Shown here: in pieces, positions 1 to 10,129 of the stretch | Position numbering within the stretch: the stretch's first letter is position 1 | How the letters are laid out: each line of letters begins with the position of its first letter | NCBI RefSeq assembly: GCF_016623615.1 | Contig: NZ_JAEHFX010000001.1 | Location: 62,001 to 126,000, forward strand | Direction: 5' to 3' | Length of the DNA: 64,000 nt | Origin: Adhaeribacter terrigena | Lineage (GTDB): Bacteria > Bacteroidota > Bacteroidia > Cytophagales > Hymenobacteraceae | The notes under the pieces: generated by a model | Seen by the model: only the letters and a program-made list of their open reading frames with translations | The model's database searches: none | What the model was told of the DNA's origin: nothing | Program-made: the position numbers and the translations under genes

Positions 1-1
1 G

Positions 2-3000
2 GATGGCGGCCGTTTCGCTACTTCCGATTTAAATGACCTGTATCGTCGCGTTATTATCCGTAATAACCGTCTGAAACGTCTGATCGAGATCAAAGCGCCG
101 GAAGTAATTCTGCGTAATGAGAAGCGTATGTTACAGGAAGCTGTTGACTCTCTGTTCGACAACTCCCGTAAAGTAAACGCGGTTCGCGCCGAAGGTAACC
201 GTGCCCTGAAATCCTTATCAGATATGCTGAAAGGTAAGCAAGGTCGTTTCCGTCAGAACTTATTAGGTAAGCGGGTTGACTACTCCGGTCGTTCGGTTAT
301 TGTGGTAGGTCCTGAATTGAAACTGCACGAATGCGGTCTGCCCAAGAACATGGCAGCAGAGCTTTTCAAACCATTCATCATTCGTAAACTGATCGAACGC
401 GGTATCGTGAAAACGGTAAAATCTGCGAAGAAGATCGTTGACCGGAAAGATGCCGTGGTTTGGGATATTCTTGAAAACGTTCTGAAAGGTCACCCGGTTC
501 TGTTGAACCGTGCTCCTACGCTCCACAGATTAGGTATTCAGGCTTTCCAGCCGCGCTTAATTGAAGGTAAAGCAATTCAGTTACACCCGTTAGTTTGTAC
601 GGCATTCAACGCTGACTTTGACGGTGACCAGATGGCGGTGCACGTTCCACTAGGACCTGCAGCAATTCTGGAAGCCTCTATGTTAATGCTGGCGTCGCAC
701 AACATCCTGAACCCTGCCAACGGTGCGCCAATTGCGGTACCATCGCAGGACATGGTTCTGGGTCTGTACTACGTAACCAAAGGCAAGCGTTCAACTGAAA
801 ATGAAACCATCCCGGGCGAAGGCATGACCTTCTACTCTCCGGAGGAAGTTATCATTGCGGTTAACGAGAAGAAAGTTTCGAAGCAGGCTTACATTAAAGT
901 AAGAACCCACGACGTAGACGAGAACGGTAATTTCATTACCCGCGTAATCGAAACCGTGGCTGGCCGTGTGATTTTCAACGAGTTTGTGCCGAAGGAAGTT
1001 GGTTTCGTAGACGAATTGTTAACGAAAAAGAAACTGCAGCAGATCATTTCCCGCGTGTTCAAAGCAACGGGTATGGCGCGTACAGCACAATTCTTAGATG
1101 ATATCAAAACCCTTGGTTTCCAGTCAGCTTTCAAAGGCGGTCTGTCAATGGGTCTTGGCGATATCGTAATTCCGAAAGAGAAAGACATCTTAGTTGAACA
1201 AGCTAAAAAAGACGTAGATGCTGTTTGGGCCAACTACTCGATGGGTCTTATCACCGATAACGAACGTTACAACCAGGTTATCGATATCTGGACGCGTATC
1301 AACAACCAGATCACGGAGACGCTGATGGGCCGCCTTGAAAAAGACGACCAGGGCTTCAACTCGATCTACATGATGATGCACTCCGGTGCCCGTGGTTCCA
1401 GAGAGCAGATCCGTCAGTTAGGCGGTATGCGGGGTCTGATGGCTAAGCCGCAGAAATCCCTGCAAGGTTCCGTAGGTGAAATTATCGAAAACCCGATCCT
1501 TTCTAACTTCAAGGAAGGTCTGGACGTAATCGAGTACTTCATTTCTACGCACGGTGCGCGTAAAGGTCTTGCTGATACGGCTTTGAAAACGGCAGATGCG
1601 GGTTACTTAACCCGTCGTCTGGTAGACGTTTCTCAGGACGTAATTGTAAACGAAACCGACTGCGGTACGCTGCGTGGTTTAGAGGTAAGCGCCCTGAAAG
1701 ACAACGAAGATATCGTTGAATCATTATCGGAGCGTATCTTAGGCCGTGTAGGCGTGCATGATATTATCGATCCGTTAACCGATGAATTGATCCTGCAGGC
1801 TGGTGGTGAGATTACTGAAGAAGTAACTCGTCGCATTGAAGCAACTGCTATAGAAACCGTTGAAATTCGTTCGGTACTGACTTGTGAAACCAAGCGTGGT
1901 ATCTGTGCGAAATGCTACGGCCGTAACTTGTCTTCTGGCCGCATGGTACAGAAAGGTGAAGCGGTTGGGGTAATTGCTGCCCAGTCTATTGGTGAACCAG
2001 GTACCCAGTTAACGCTCCGCACGTTCCACGTGGGTGGTACGGCATCTAACATTGCGGTAGATGCATCCATCCGGGCGAAATTTGCCGGGGTTATCGAATT
2101 CGAAGATGTTCGTACACTTGATACGCTCAACAACGAGGGCGATAAAGTAAAAGTGGTAATGGGTCGTTCCGGTGAGGTGAAGATCGTAGAACCAGGTACT
2201 AATAAAGTCCTGATCTCGAACCACGTGCCTTACGGTTCATTCTTACTGGTTGATGAAGGTCAGACAGTTGCCAAAGGTGACGAGATCAATAACTGGGATC
2301 CGTACAACGCGGTTATTCTTTCCGAGTTCGATGGTTCTATTCAGTACGATGCGATCATTGAGGGTATTACCTTCCGTGAAGAATCCGATGAGCAGACCGG
2401 TCACCGTGAAAAGGTTATTATCGAAACCAAAGATAAAACCCAGAACCCGTCTATCGTGGTTCAGGCGAAGAGCGGCGAACAGAAAGGTTACAACATTCCG
2501 GTAGGTGCACACATTGTGGTTGAAGACGGTGAGAAGATCAAAGCTGGTCAGATCCTCGTGAAAATTCCACGTGCCATTGGTAAAACCCGCGATATTACGG
2601 GTGGTCTGCCACGCGTTACCGAATTATTCGAAGCCCGTAACCCGTCTAACCCGGCGGTTGTTTCCGAAATCGATGGTGTGGTAACTTACGGTGGGGTGAA
2701 ACGTGGTAACCGAGAGATCTTCATCGAATCGAAAGATGGGGTGAAGAAAAAATACATGGTTCCGCTTTCCAAGCACATCCTGGTTCAGGACAATGACTTC
2801 GTACGCGCTGGTATGCCATTATCCGATGGTGCTATCACGCCTTCCGACATCCTGAACATTCAGGGTCCGGGTGCAGTACAGGAATACCTGGTGAATGAAA
2901 TTCAGGAAGTTTACCGTCTGCAGGGTGTGAAGATCAACGATAAGCACATTGAAGTGGTAGTTCGGCAGATGATGCAGAAAGTTGTGATCCTTGATGCTGG

Positions 3001-3508
3001 TGATACTTCGTTCCTGGAACACCAGGTGATCGATAAAGTGACTTTCATGGAAGAAAACGATATGATCATTGACATGAAAGTTGTGGAAGATGCCGGTGAT
3101 TCAACGCAGCTGAAGCCAGGACAGATCGTAACGGCCCGCCGTTTACGCGACGAAAACTCCAGCTTACGCCGCCGCGACATGCGCCTGGTTACTGTTCGCG
3201 ATGCTTCGCCTTCCGTTTCAAGACCAACGTTGCAAGGTATTACGCAGGCTTCATTGGGTACGCAAAGCTTTATCTCGGCTGCTTCCTTCCAGGAAACGAC
3301 CAAGGTGTTGAGCGAAGCGGCTATCCGTGGCAAGGCCGACGAACTGTTAGGTTTGAAAGAGAACGTAATTGTTGGTCACCTCATTCCGGCTGGTACTGGT
3401 TTACGCGAGTACACCAAACTGATCGTAGGTTCGAAAGAAGAGTACGACAACCTGGTAGAATCGAAACGTCAGACAACCGCTCGTCAGAAAGAACTTCAGG
3501 AAAGATAA
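2..3508 (+). CDS. rpoC: DNA-directed RNA polymerase subunit beta' (5'-truncated)
   Basis: Largest catalytic subunit of RNA polymerase. The reading frame is open from base 2, so the N-terminal part lies outside the window; the first in-frame ATG at 128 is internal. The absolutely conserved NADFDGDQM motif, whose three Asp bind the catalytic Mg, is encoded from 608. A zinc-ribbon Cys group (C..CAKCYG) lies near 1880-1920, followed by the trigger-loop/bridge region ([16 protein letters not shown]) near 1990-2040. The C-terminal region is complete to the TAA. A DUF3467 gene starts one base after the stop, so the two are cotranscribed, and a strong terminator follows both. rpoB is expected just upstream of the window. 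Confidence 0.98.
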   Translation, partial: DGGRFATSDLNDLYRRVIIRNNRLKRLIEIKAPEVILRNEKRMLQEAVDSLFDNSRKVNAVRAEGNRALKSLSDMLKGKQGRFRQNLLGKRVDYSGRSVIVVGPELKLHECGLPKNMAAELFKPFIIRKLIERGIVKTVKSAKKIVDRKDAVVWDILENVLKGHPVLLNRAPTLHRLGIQAFQPRLIEGKAIQLHPLVCTAFNADFDGDQMAVHVPLGPAAILEASMLMLASHNILNPANGAPIAVPSQDMVLGLYYVTKGKRSTENETIPGEGMTFYSPEEVIIAVNEKKVSKQAYIKVRTHDVDENGNFITRVIETVAGRVIFNEFVPKEVGFVDELLTKKKLQQIISRVFKATGMARTAQFLDDIKTLGFQSAFKGGLSMGLGDIVIPKEKDILVEQAKKDVDAVWANYSMGLITDNERYNQVIDIWTRINNQITETLMGRLEKDDQGFNSIYMMMHSGARGSREQIRQLGGMRGLMAKPQKSLQGSVGEIIENPILSNFKEGLDVIEYFISTHGARKGLADTALKTADAGYLTRRLVDVSQDVIVNETDCGTLRGLEVSALKDNEDIVESLSERILGRVGVHDIIDPLTDELILQAGGEITEEVTRRIEATAIETVEIRSVLTCETKRGICAKCYGRNLSSGRMVQKGEAVGVIAAQSIGEPGTQLTLRTFHVGGTASNIAVDASIRAKFAGVIEFEDVRTLDTLNNEGDKVKVVMGRSGEVKIVEPGTNKVLISNHVPYGSFLLVDEGQTVAKGDEINNWDPYNAVILSEFDGSIQYDAIIEGITFREESDEQTGHREKVIIETKDKTQNPSIVVQAKSGEQKGYNIPVGAHIVVEDGEKIKAGQILVKIPRAIGKTRDITGGLPRVTELFEARNPSNPAVVSEIDGVVTYGGVKRGNREIFIESKDGVKKKYMVPLSKHILVQDNDFVRAGMPLSDGAITPSDILNIQGPGAVQEYLVNEIQEVYRLQGVKINDKHIEVVVRQMMQKVVILDAGDTSFLEHQVIDKVTFMEENDMIIDMKVVEDAGDSTQLKPGQIVTARRLRDENSSLRRRDMRLVTVRDASPSVSRPTLQGITQASLGTQSFISAASFQETTKVLSEAAIRGKADELLGLKENVIVGHLIPAGTGLREYTKLIVGSKEEYDNLVESKRQTTARQKELQER

Positions 3509-3509
3509 G

Positions 3510-3830
3510 ATGGCAGAAAAACCAAAAGAGCAGCAAAACCAGATCAACATCGAGCTTTCGGAAGAAATTGCCGAAGGCGAGTTTGCCAACCTGGCCATGA
3601 TCGCACATTCCAGCAGCGAATTTGTGATCGACTTTATTCGTCTGATGCCGGGCATTCCGAAAGCGAAAGTAAAATCGCGCATCGTAATTACCCCGGAGCA
3701 CGCGAAACGCTTGCTCGCCGCGCTCAACGAAAACATTGAGCGTTACGAAGCCAGCTTTGGTGCCATCAAACAGACCCCGGAGTTTCCCAGTTTTCCAATG
3801 AACTTCAGCGGAACCATTGGCGAAGCTTAA
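3510..3830 (+). CDS. DUF3467 domain-containing protein
   Basis: A small protein of 106 residues matching the DUF3467 family, recognised by the central segment FANLAMIAHSSSEFVIDF and by RIVITPEHAKRLLAAL. The family's function is not established. It starts one base after the rpoC stop and precedes the operon terminator, an arrangement I recall as common in Bacteroidota, which suggests co-expression with RNA polymerase. It has no signal peptide or membrane segment and is acidic at its N-terminus. A copy of the 29-bp boundary repeat begins four bases after its stop codon. Confidence 0.85.
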   Translation: MAEKPKEQQNQINIELSEEIAEGEFANLAMIAHSSSEFVIDFIRLMPGIPKAKVKSRIVITPEHAKRLLAALNENIERYEASFGAIKQTPEFPSFPMNFSGTIGEA

Positions 3831-3833
3831 TTA

Positions 3834-3862
3834 AAAACGCTATCAATTTTACATACAAAAGT
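3834..3862 (-). repeat. 29-bp boundary repeat BE1
   Basis: AAAACGCTAT at the left end and AAAAGT at the right end with exact 29-bp spacing. It starts 4 bp after the DUF3467 stop, and its right arm is the left stem of the rpoC-operon terminator. Confidence 0.7.
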
Positions 3863-3889
3863 CCCGGTTGTTTCAGCCGGGACTTTTTT
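3857..3889 (+). terminator. Intrinsic terminator of rpoC operon
   Basis: Perfect 11-bp stem AAAAGTCCCGG / CCGGGACTTTT followed by T residues, 27 bp after the DUF3467 stop. Confidence 0.9.
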
Positions 3890-3893
3890 GTTT

Positions 3894-3922
3894 AAAACGC
3901 TATAACAATTGGCATATAAAGT
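3894..3922 (-). repeat. 29-bp boundary repeat BE2
   Basis: AAAACGCTAT at the left, AAAGT at the right, 29-bp spacing; placed just after the rpoC terminator. The middle is less conserved. Confidence 0.6.
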
Positions 3923-4012
3923 CGTTTTTAAAATACCCCTCAATGAAGGTAAAATAACGCCGTTGCAATACTGAAGAATACTGGTTTTTCAAATCAACTT
4001 CAAGAAAAAAGT

Positions 4013-4615
4013 ATGAAGATCTGGATCTTAATTTTCATAGCTTTTGCCGGCTATCTGAACCCGGTAGCAGGCCAATCAGAAAAGCCCGGCACGTACAAGC
4101 TGTCAAAAGGCGACCGTTTTTTAAATTTAGAATTCCAGGCTTCCCTAAAAAACCAGATAAAAGATACCTATTACAAAACAGGTAGCATGGGATTGGGTGG
4201 AGGTTATTATTTGCTGGATCGGGTAGCATTTAAAGCTACTTTTATGGGGCAACATTACGATGCTCTGGAGTTGGTAAACCCAACGCGGCAGAAATATGAT
4301 GAAAAATACTTGCTAACACTTACCGGTAAAATGAGATATAATTTCGTGGAAATAAGAAACCTCGGAAACATCTTCATGCAATCGGGGTACAGCCAGGGGA
4401 AATTTACAGAAAGTAAAAAGATTGCGGTACAACGCTGGGAGATCATGGCAATAGGCGTCCAAACCGTATATACTAAAAAATCAGGCGGCCATATTATAGG
4501 TTTTGAGGCTGGTGGCGGAATTGAAAAAGGAAATCTGAATAAGAAAGCAACGTTTTTTGCTTTCAACGGAATCAATTATTATTTCCAAAAGCCTGAAAAA
4601 ACGCTAGGGTTTTGA
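4013..4615 (+). CDS. Secreted protein, probable outer-membrane beta-barrel
   Basis: A 200-residue protein with a clear Sec signal peptide (hydrophobic residues about 4-20, ending VAGQ). The mature part alternates aromatic and hydrophobic residues with glycine-rich turns (MGLGGGYYLL, GGHIIGFEAGGGIEKG), as expected for amphipathic strands of a small outer-membrane barrel. No named family was recognised. It stands alone between the rpoC operon terminator and a bidirectional terminator shared with tRNA-Arg. Its last codons and stop overlap repeat BE3, so the C-terminus may have been shaped by that repeat. Confidence 0.6.
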   Translation: MKIWILIFIAFAGYLNPVAGQSEKPGTYKLSKGDRFLNLEFQASLKNQIKDTYYKTGSMGLGGGYYLLDRVAFKATFMGQHYDALELVNPTRQKYDEKYLLTLTGKMRYNFVEIRNLGNIFMQSGYSQGKFTESKKIAVQRWEIMAIGVQTVYTKKSGGHIIGFEAGGGIEKGNLNKKATFFAFNGINYYFQKPEKTLGF

Positions 4616-4626
4616 ACCTAAAAACT
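4598..4626 (-). repeat. 29-bp boundary repeat BE3
   Basis: AAAACGCTAG at the left, TTTT in the middle and AAAAACT at the right, exact 29 bp. It overlaps the last codons and stop of the 4013-4615 gene. Confidence 0.7.
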
Positions 4627-4636
4627 GCACCCAGCT

Positions 4637-4682
4637 AAAACTAAAAAGCCCTTCTGTTTGCGCAGAAGGGCTTTTTAGTTTT
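4637..4682. terminator. Bidirectional intrinsic terminator
   Basis: Perfect 20-bp stem (4637-4656 with 4663-4682, core AAAAAGCCCTTCTG), 6-base loop, with A and T tracts on both sides. It separates the plus-strand gene ending at 4615 from the minus-strand tRNA ending at 4688. Confidence 0.9.
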
Positions 4683-4687
4683 AGTAG

Positions 4688-4759
4688 TGGCCGCGTCAGG
4701 AATCGAACCTGAATCAAAAGCTTCGGAAACTTCCATACTATCCGTTGTACTACGCGGCC
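4688..4759 (-). tRNA. tRNA-Arg (anticodon CCG)
   Basis: The minus strand folds as a 72-nt tRNA: acceptor GGCCGCG/CGCGGCC, a short D stem (GTAC/GTAT), anticodon loop TTCCGAA giving anticodon CCG, and a T arm with GGTTCGATTCC. CCG reads the Arg codon CGG. The 3' CCA is not encoded. It is transcribed toward the terminator at 4637-4682. Confidence 0.95.
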
Positions 4760-4825
4760 GTAATTTTATCCGAAGGGAACGCAAAAGTAAACAGAATTTT
4801 TGAAAAAACTAGGCTTAGCCGAATA

Positions 4826-4854
4826 AAAACGCTATGATATTTAAGAGAAAAAGT
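4826..4854 (-). repeat. 29-bp boundary repeat BE4
   Basis: AAAACGCTATG at the left and AAAAAGT at the right, exact 29 bp; lies upstream of both tRNA-Arg (minus) and the str operon (plus). Confidence 0.75.
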
Positions 4855-4986
4855 ATGTAATCCAAATAAATTCAGTAATTTTGCAGCTCGAAATTTAAGC
4901 AGGTTAAAGAAATATGAGTAATTCAAAGCTCATTTAGGCGGTTCAAAAACGCGTAAGTGGCTTTAAATAATTACTTTAAAATATTT

Positions 4987-5018
4987 TTTGATTTTGCAAT
5001 GGGAATTCTATACCTTTG
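4987..5018 (+). promoter_or_regulatory. str operon promoter
   Basis: Bacteroidota-type promoter: -33 TTTG at 4987-4990 and -7 TACCTTTG at 5011-5018 with a 20-bp spacer, giving a leader of about 40 nt before the rpsL ATG. Confidence 0.8.
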
Positions 5019-5063
5019 CAAACTAAATTTTCGAGAAGAGTTCTATTTATAACAACTTTGTAA

Positions 5064-5486
5064 ATGCCTACTATAAATCAGTTAGTAAGAAATGGAAGGG
5101 AGAAGTTAACCTTCAAATCGAAGTCTCCGGCTTTGGATTCATGCCCGCAGCGCCGTGGCGTTTGTACCCGTGTATACACCACAACGCCTAAAAAGCCAAA
5201 CTCGGCAATGCGTAAAGTAGCCCGTGTACGTTTAACCAACCAGAAAGAGGTGAACGCATACATCCCGGGTGAAGGCCACAACCTGCAGGAGCACTCCATC
5301 GTGCTTATTCGCGGCGGTAGAGTTAAAGATTTGCCAGGTGTTCGTTACCATATCATTCGTGGCGCTTTAGATACAGCCGGTGTAAACGGTCGTACCCAAC
5401 GTCGTTCTAAATACGGCGCTAAACGTCCGAAACCAGGACAGGTTGCAGCAGCCGGAAAAGGCGCACCAGCTAAAAAGAAAAAGTAA
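5064..5486 (+). CDS. rpsL: 30S ribosomal protein S12
   Basis: Decoding-centre protein of the small subunit, 140 residues. It has the conserved loop [17 protein letters not shown] and the second loop [19 protein letters not shown], where streptomycin-resistance substitutions map in other bacteria; the Lys at both loop positions (PKKPNS and RVKDLPGV) are present, so the sequence looks drug-sensitive. The tail beyond the usual end is Lys/Ala-rich. First gene of the str operon, 19 bp before rpsG. Confidence 0.98.
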   Translation: MPTINQLVRNGREKLTFKSKSPALDSCPQRRGVCTRVYTTTPKKPNSAMRKVARVRLTNQKEVNAYIPGEGHNLQEHSIVLIRGGRVKDLPGVRYHIIRGALDTAGVNGRTQRRSKYGAKRPKPGQVAAAGKGAPAKKKK

Positions 5487-5504
5487 TTAGTTAGCTAAAT
5501 TATA

Positions 5505-5972
5505 ATGAGAAAATCAAAACCAAAGAAGAGACTTCTTCTTCCTGATCCTAAATACAAAGAAACTTTAGTAACTCGTTTCGTTAACTATTTAATGTACGAT
5601 GGCAAGAAAAGTGTTGCGTACAATATTTTTTACGATGCCTGCGATCTAGTAGAAAAAAGAACGAAAGAAAATGGTTTGGAAATGTGGCGCAAAGCCCTGA
5701 ACAACATCATGCCAGGCGTAGAGGTGAAAAGCCGTCGCGTAGGTGGTGCTACTTTCCAAGTTCCAACCGAAGTTCGTCCGGACCGCAAAATCTCTTTGGG
5801 TATCAAATGGATGATCTTGTATTCACGCAAGCGTGGTGAGAAAACCATGATGGAGCGTTTAGCCGGCGAAATTATTGCTGCTGCTAAAGGCGAAGGTGCA
5901 GCCGTTAAGAAAAAAGACGATACGCACCGTATGGCAGAAGCGAACAAAGCATTCTCACATTTCAGATTCTAA
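5505..5972 (+). CDS. rpsG: 30S ribosomal protein S7
   Basis: Primary 16S rRNA 3'-domain binder that nucleates the 30S head, 155 residues, a usual length. Recognised by the basic N-terminus, [19 protein letters not shown], and by [16 protein letters not shown]. Second gene of the str operon; fusA begins 3 bp after its stop. In enterobacteria S7 is the autogenous repressor of this operon; whether that holds here cannot be seen. Confidence 0.98.
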   Translation: MRKSKPKKRLLLPDPKYKETLVTRFVNYLMYDGKKSVAYNIFYDACDLVEKRTKENGLEMWRKALNNIMPGVEVKSRRVGGATFQVPTEVRPDRKISLGIKWMILYSRKRGEKTMMERLAGEIIAAAKGEGAAVKKKDDTHRMAEANKAFSHFRF

Positions 5973-5975
5973 TAA

Positions 5976-8075
5976 ATGGCTCGCGATTTAAGATATACAA
6001 GAAACATTGGTATTGCTGCGCACATCGATGCCGGTAAAACCACAACTACCGAGCGTATACTTTACTACACTGGTAAATCGCACAAATTAGGCGAGGTACA
6101 CGAAGGCGGAGCTACAACCGACTGGATGGAACAGGAGCAGGAGCGTGGTATCACCATTACTTCGGCCGCTGTAACGGTAGACTGGACTTACAAAGGACAG
6201 CCATATCATATCAACATCATCGATACTCCAGGTCACGTAGACTTTACCGTAGAGGTAAACCGTTCCCTGCGCGTATTAGATGGTCTGGTGTTCCTTTTCT
6301 CAGCCGTTGATGGGGTAGAACCACAGTCAGAAACAAACTGGCGCCTGGCAAATAACTATAAAGTAGCCCGAATCGGTTTCGTAAATAAAATGGACCGCTC
6401 CGGCGCAGATTTCCTTGCTGTTTGTAAGCAAGTAAGAGAAATGCTGGGTAGCAATGCCGTAGCGCTTCAGTTACCAATAGGCTCTGAAGATAGCTTCAAA
6501 GGTGTAGTTGACCTGGTAAACTTCCGCGGAATGGTTTGGAATGAGCATGATAAAGGCATGACCTTTACTGAAGTTCCTATTCCAGACGATATGCTGGAAG
6601 AAGCCGAAGAATATCGTGAGAAATTACTGGAAGCAGTAGCAGATTACGATGAGAGACTGATGGAGAAATACTTCGAAGATCCTGCTTCTATTACGGAAGA
6701 GGAAATCATCGAAGCGCTGCGTAAAGCAACCATTGATATGGCCATCGTGCCAATGCTTTGCGGTTCTTCATTTAAGAACAAAGGTGTTCAGACCATGCTG
6801 GATTACGTAATGGCACTTTGCCCATCTCCGATGGATAAAGAAGCAATTTACGGAACAGATCCTGACACTGGTGCAGAAATAGCCCGTAAGCCGGATGTAA
6901 AAGAGCCATTTGCAGGATTAGCCTTTAAAATTGCTACTGACCCGTTTGTAGGCCGTCTGTGTTTCGTACGTGCTTATTCAGGTGTCCTTGAAGCAGGTTC
7001 TTACGTTTACAATACCCGTTCAAACAATAAAGAGCGTATCTCCCGTATCTTCCAGATGCACGCAAACAAACAGAATTCAATCGAAAGACTGGAAGCTGGT
7101 GACATCGGAGCGGTAGTAGGCTTTAAAGATATCAAAACCGGTGATACGCTGTGTGCTCAGGAAGCGAAGATCGTTCTGGAAGCGATGGAATTCCCTGAAC
7201 CGGTAATAGGTTATGCCATTGAACCGAAAACGCAGGCAGACTCAGATAAACTGGGTATGGCTATCGGTAAACTGGTAGAAGAAGATCCGACCTTAGTGGT
7301 TAATACGGACCAGGAAACTGGGCAAACCATTCTGAGAGGTATGGGCGAACTTCACTTAGAGATCATCATCGACCGTCTGCGTCGTGAGTTCAAAGTTGAG
7401 ATCAACCAGGGTGCACCTCAGGTTGCTTACAAAGAAGCGATCACAAAATCGGTTGAACACCGTGAGACTTATAAAAAGCAATCTGGTGGCCGTGGTAAAT
7501 TCGGTGATATCGTATTCGAGATCGGACCGAGAGAAGACGACAAACCAGGACTTGAGTTTGTAAACAACATTGTTGGTGGTGTAATTCCAAAAGAATTTAT
7601 TCCGCCAATCCAGAAAGGTTTCGAAGAGGCTATGAAATCCGGCGTTTTAGCAGGTTTCCCAATGGACTCCATGAAAGTTCGCCTTTTCCATGGTTCATAC
7701 CACGATGTTGACTCCGATGCGCTTTCATTCGAACTGGCAGCTCGTCAGGGTTACAAAGAAGCAGCTAAGAAATGCGGTCCAAAATTATTGGAACCAATTA
7801 TGGCTGTAGAGGTAATCACGCCTGATGAGTACACAGGTCCAGTAACAGGTGACTTGAACCGCAGAAGAGGTCTAATGAAAGGAATGGATACCAAAGCAGG
7901 TTCACAGGTAGTTAAAGCCGATGTTCCGCTGTCTGAACTTTTCGGATACGTTACAGATTTAAGAACAATCACTTCTGGCCGTGCAACTGCTTCGTTAACT
8001 TTCTCGCATTATGAGCAGGTTCCGCAAAACTTATCAGATGCAATAGTAGCTAAAGTAAAAGGTACCGCTAAGTAA
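5976..8075 (+). CDS. fusA: Elongation factor G
   Basis: Translocation GTPase, 699 residues, full length. G1 AHIDAGKTT near residue 18, G2 RGITI, G3 DTPGH and G4 NKMD are all intact, followed by domains II-V with the conserved GMGELHLEI in domain III and [10 protein letters not shown] in domain V. It lies directly after rpsG and 11 bp before rpsJ; no tuf gene follows, unlike the enterobacterial str operon. Confidence 0.98.
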   Translation: MARDLRYTRNIGIAAHIDAGKTTTTERILYYTGKSHKLGEVHEGGATTDWMEQEQERGITITSAAVTVDWTYKGQPYHINIIDTPGHVDFTVEVNRSLRVLDGLVFLFSAVDGVEPQSETNWRLANNYKVARIGFVNKMDRSGADFLAVCKQVREMLGSNAVALQLPIGSEDSFKGVVDLVNFRGMVWNEHDKGMTFTEVPIPDDMLEEAEEYREKLLEAVADYDERLMEKYFEDPASITEEEIIEALRKATIDMAIVPMLCGSSFKNKGVQTMLDYVMALCPSPMDKEAIYGTDPDTGAEIARKPDVKEPFAGLAFKIATDPFVGRLCFVRAYSGVLEAGSYVYNTRSNNKERISRIFQMHANKQNSIERLEAGDIGAVVGFKDIKTGDTLCAQEAKIVLEAMEFPEPVIGYAIEPKTQADSDKLGMAIGKLVEEDPTLVVNTDQETGQTILRGMGELHLEIIIDRLRREFKVEINQGAPQVAYKEAITKSVEHRETYKKQSGGRGKFGDIVFEIGPREDDKPGLEFVNNIVGGVIPKEFIPPIQKGFEEAMKSGVLAGFPMDSMKVRLFHGSYHDVDSDALSFELAARQGYKEAAKKCGPKLLEPIMAVEVITPDEYTGPVTGDLNRRRGLMKGMDTKAGSQVVKADVPLSELFGYVTDLRTITSGRATASLTFSHYEQVPQNLSDAIVAKVKGTAK

Positions 8076-8086
8076 GAATTAAGAAA

Positions 8087-8392
8087 ATGAATCAGAAAAT
8101 AAGAATTAAATTAAAATCTTACGATCATAACCTGGTTGATAAATCTTCTGAGAAGATCGTAAAAGCAGTAAAAGCAACCGGCGCGATCGTTAGCGGTCCG
8201 ATTCCTTTGCCTACTGAAGTTGACAAATTTACCGTGTTGCGTTCGCCACACGTAAGCAAAAAAGCCCGTGAGCAATTCCAGCTTTGCACCTACAAGCGTT
8301 TGGTTGATATTTATTCAACCAGCTCTAAAACGGTAGATGCCTTAATGAAGCTTGAATTACCTAGCGGAGTAGATGTAGAGATCAAAGTTTGA
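8087..8392 (+). CDS. rpsJ: 30S ribosomal protein S10 (NusE)
   Basis: 101 residues; small-subunit head protein that also acts as NusE in transcription antitermination. Recognised by [15 protein letters not shown] and by the tip loop [20 protein letters not shown]. It is the last gene of the str operon: a strong terminator follows, and rplC has its own promoter, so S10 is separated transcriptionally from the rest of the S10 cluster. Confidence 0.98.
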   Translation: MNQKIRIKLKSYDHNLVDKSSEKIVKAVKATGAIVSGPIPLPTEVDKFTVLRSPHVSKKAREQFQLCTYKRLVDIYSTSSKTVDALMKLELPSGVDVEIKV

Positions 8393-8413
8393 TTTTTACT
8401 GATAAATCTAAAT

Positions 8414-8449
8414 AAAAAAAGGGAACCGATATACCGGTTCCTTTTTTTT
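8414..8449 (+). terminator. Intrinsic terminator after rpsJ
   Basis: Stem GGAACCG (8422-8428) with CGGTTCC (8435-8441), flanked by an A7 tract and a T8 tract, 20 bp after the rpsJ stop. It splits rpsJ from rplC. Confidence 0.9.
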
Positions 8450-8483
8450 ATTTCCGGCTGTAAATAAAATATTTACAAACCAG

Positions 8484-8516
8484 TTTGGTTTAAACATTTT
8501 TATTTTAGTATCTTTG
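8484..8516 (+). promoter_or_regulatory. Promoter of the rplC (S10) operon
   Basis: TTTG at 8484-8487 and TATCTTTG at 8509-8516 with a 21-bp spacer, about 55 nt upstream of the rplC ATG. Confidence 0.8.
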
Positions 8517-8577
8517 CACTCCCATAAACAAGCCGTTTTAGGGAAGTTAAATCATTTTAAATAAATCTTAAAGTAGA

Positions 8578-9195
8578 ATGCCTGGAATAATCGGTAGAAA
8601 AATCGGAATGACAAGCCTCTTCACGCCTGAAGGTAAAAGTGTACCCTGCACGTTGATCGAAGCAGGACCATGCACTGTAACGCAGGTGAAAACAGTTGAC
8701 AATGACGGCTATGCCGCGGTGCAATTGGGTTTTGGAGAGAGAAAAGAAAAAAACACACCAAATGCATTAGCCGGACACTTTAAAAAAGCTAACGCAACTC
8801 CTAAAAAGAAAGTTGTTGAATTCCGCTTGGAAGATACAACTTTATCATTAGGCGATATCGTGAAAGCTGATCTGTTTGAAGAAGGCGAATTCGTGGATGC
8901 GATCGGTACTTCAAAAGGTAAAGGTTTCCAGGGTGTTGTAAAGCGTTACAACTTCGCCGGTGTTGGTGGCCAGACCCACGGTCAGCATAACCGCGGTCGT
9001 CACCCAGGTTCCATTGGTGCCTGTTCATGGCCTTCACGCGTATTCAAAGGAATGCGTATGGCCGGCCGCATGGGTGGAGACAGAGTTAAAATTCAAAATC
9101 TGCGCGTACTTAAAGTAATCGCAGACAGAAATGTAATCGTAGTAAGTGGCTCCGTTCCAGGTGCCAAGAATTCATACATTGTATTAGAAAAATAA
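8578..9195 (+). CDS. rplC: 50S ribosomal protein L3
   Basis: 205 residues. Its central extension reaching the peptidyl-transferase centre is seen in [20 protein letters not shown], which carries the Gln that PrmB-type enzymes methylate in other species. First gene of the S10 cluster here, with its own promoter; rplD starts 1 bp after the stop. Confidence 0.98.
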   Translation: MPGIIGRKIGMTSLFTPEGKSVPCTLIEAGPCTVTQVKTVDNDGYAAVQLGFGERKEKNTPNALAGHFKKANATPKKKVVEFRLEDTTLSLGDIVKADLFEEGEFVDAIGTSKGKGFQGVVKRYNFAGVGGQTHGQHNRGRHPGSIGACSWPSRVFKGMRMAGRMGGDRVKIQNLRVLKVIADRNVIVVSGSVPGAKNSYIVLEK

Positions 9196-9196
9196 G

Positions 9197-9829
9197 ATGG
9201 AGCTTTCTGTATTATCAATTAAAGGTCAGGATACCGGCAGAAAGGTTAAGCTTTCTGATGCTATATTCGGCATTGAGCCAAATGAGCATGCGATGTACCT
9301 GGACGTAAAGCAATACTTAGCTAACCAGCGCCAGGGTACGCACAAGTCTAAAGAGCGTAACGAAGTAGCAGGTACAACTAAAAAATTAAAGAAGCAAAAA
9401 GGAACAGGTGGAGCCCGTGCTGGTAGCATGAAGTCTCCTGTATTTATCGGTGGTGGTCGTGTATTCGGTCCACGTCCACGCAATTACAGCTTCAAATTAA
9501 ATAAGAAACTGAAAGCAGTAGCGCGTTTATCAGCGCTTTCTTCTATGGCAAAAGATAACAAAATTGCCCTGGTGGAAAACATAGAAATGAACGCTGCAAA
9601 AACGAAAGATTTCGTTTCGATTCTTTCTAACCTGAAAGTTTCTGATAAGAAAACGTTAATGGTTACCGGTGCAGTAAACACCAACGTTGTACTTTCGGCA
9701 CGTAACCTTCCAAGAGTAAAAGTATCGGTTGCAACAAGCTTATCTACTTACGATATCCTGAATGCTGAAACTGTATTGTTTACTGAGGAATCAATCAATT
9801 CATTAGAACAACTTTATAGCAACAAATAA
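9197..9829 (+). CDS. rplD: 50S ribosomal protein L4
   Basis: 210 residues. The exit-tunnel loop is seen in KKQKGTGGARAGSMKSPVF, with GGGRVFGPRPR following. The stop overlaps the rplW start by one base (TAATG), indicating translational coupling. L4 is the S10-operon regulator in enterobacteria; no matching leader was recognised upstream of rplC. Confidence 0.98.
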   Translation: MELSVLSIKGQDTGRKVKLSDAIFGIEPNEHAMYLDVKQYLANQRQGTHKSKERNEVAGTTKKLKKQKGTGGARAGSMKSPVFIGGGRVFGPRPRNYSFKLNKKLKAVARLSALSSMAKDNKIALVENIEMNAAKTKDFVSILSNLKVSDKKTLMVTGAVNTNVVLSARNLPRVKVSVATSLSTYDILNAETVLFTEESINSLEQLYSNK

Positions 9830-10116
9830 TGGAAATTTTAAAAAGACCATTGGTTACTGAAAAGATGACCGCTTTGAATGAAGCTGGAAAGTATGCATTC
9901 GAAGTAGATAAAAAAGCGAATAAAGTTGAGATCAAGAAAACGATTGAAAAGCTTTATGGCGTAACCGTTGAGAAAGTTTGCACAAACCGTACTCAGGGAA
10001 AACTGAAAGTTAAAATGACTAAAGCCGGAATGGTATCTGGTCGTAAACCAGCTATCAAAAAAGCAATTGTTACCCTGAAAGCAGGGGAATCAATTGATTT
10101 CTATAACGGTATCTAA
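9829..10116 (+). CDS. rplW: 50S ribosomal protein L23
   Basis: 95 residues, the tunnel-exit docking protein for trigger factor and SRP. Starts with the typical ILKRPLVTEKMT and contains the loop region EKVCTNRTQGKLKVK. Its ATG overlaps the rplD stop by one base; rplB follows 13 bp later. Confidence 0.97.
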   Translation: MEILKRPLVTEKMTALNEAGKYAFEVDKKANKVEIKKTIEKLYGVTVEKVCTNRTQGKLKVKMTKAGMVSGRKPAIKKAIVTLKAGESIDFYNGI

Positions 10117-10129
10117 TTATTAATAAAAA

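Larger units (their letters stand above)
4760..5063. other. Intergenic leader region between tRNA-Arg and rpsL
   Basis: About 300 bp without a gene. It holds repeat BE4, a weaker promoter-like TAATTTTG at 4876-4883 and the main str promoter at 4987-5018. No convincing ribosomal-protein-binding RNA fold was seen by eye. Confidence 0.6.

Noticed and set aside
4876-4883. TAATTTTG as a second str promoter
   Set aside because: Matches the -7 consensus but has no -33 element, and the 4987-5018 promoter is clearly better; left as a note only.
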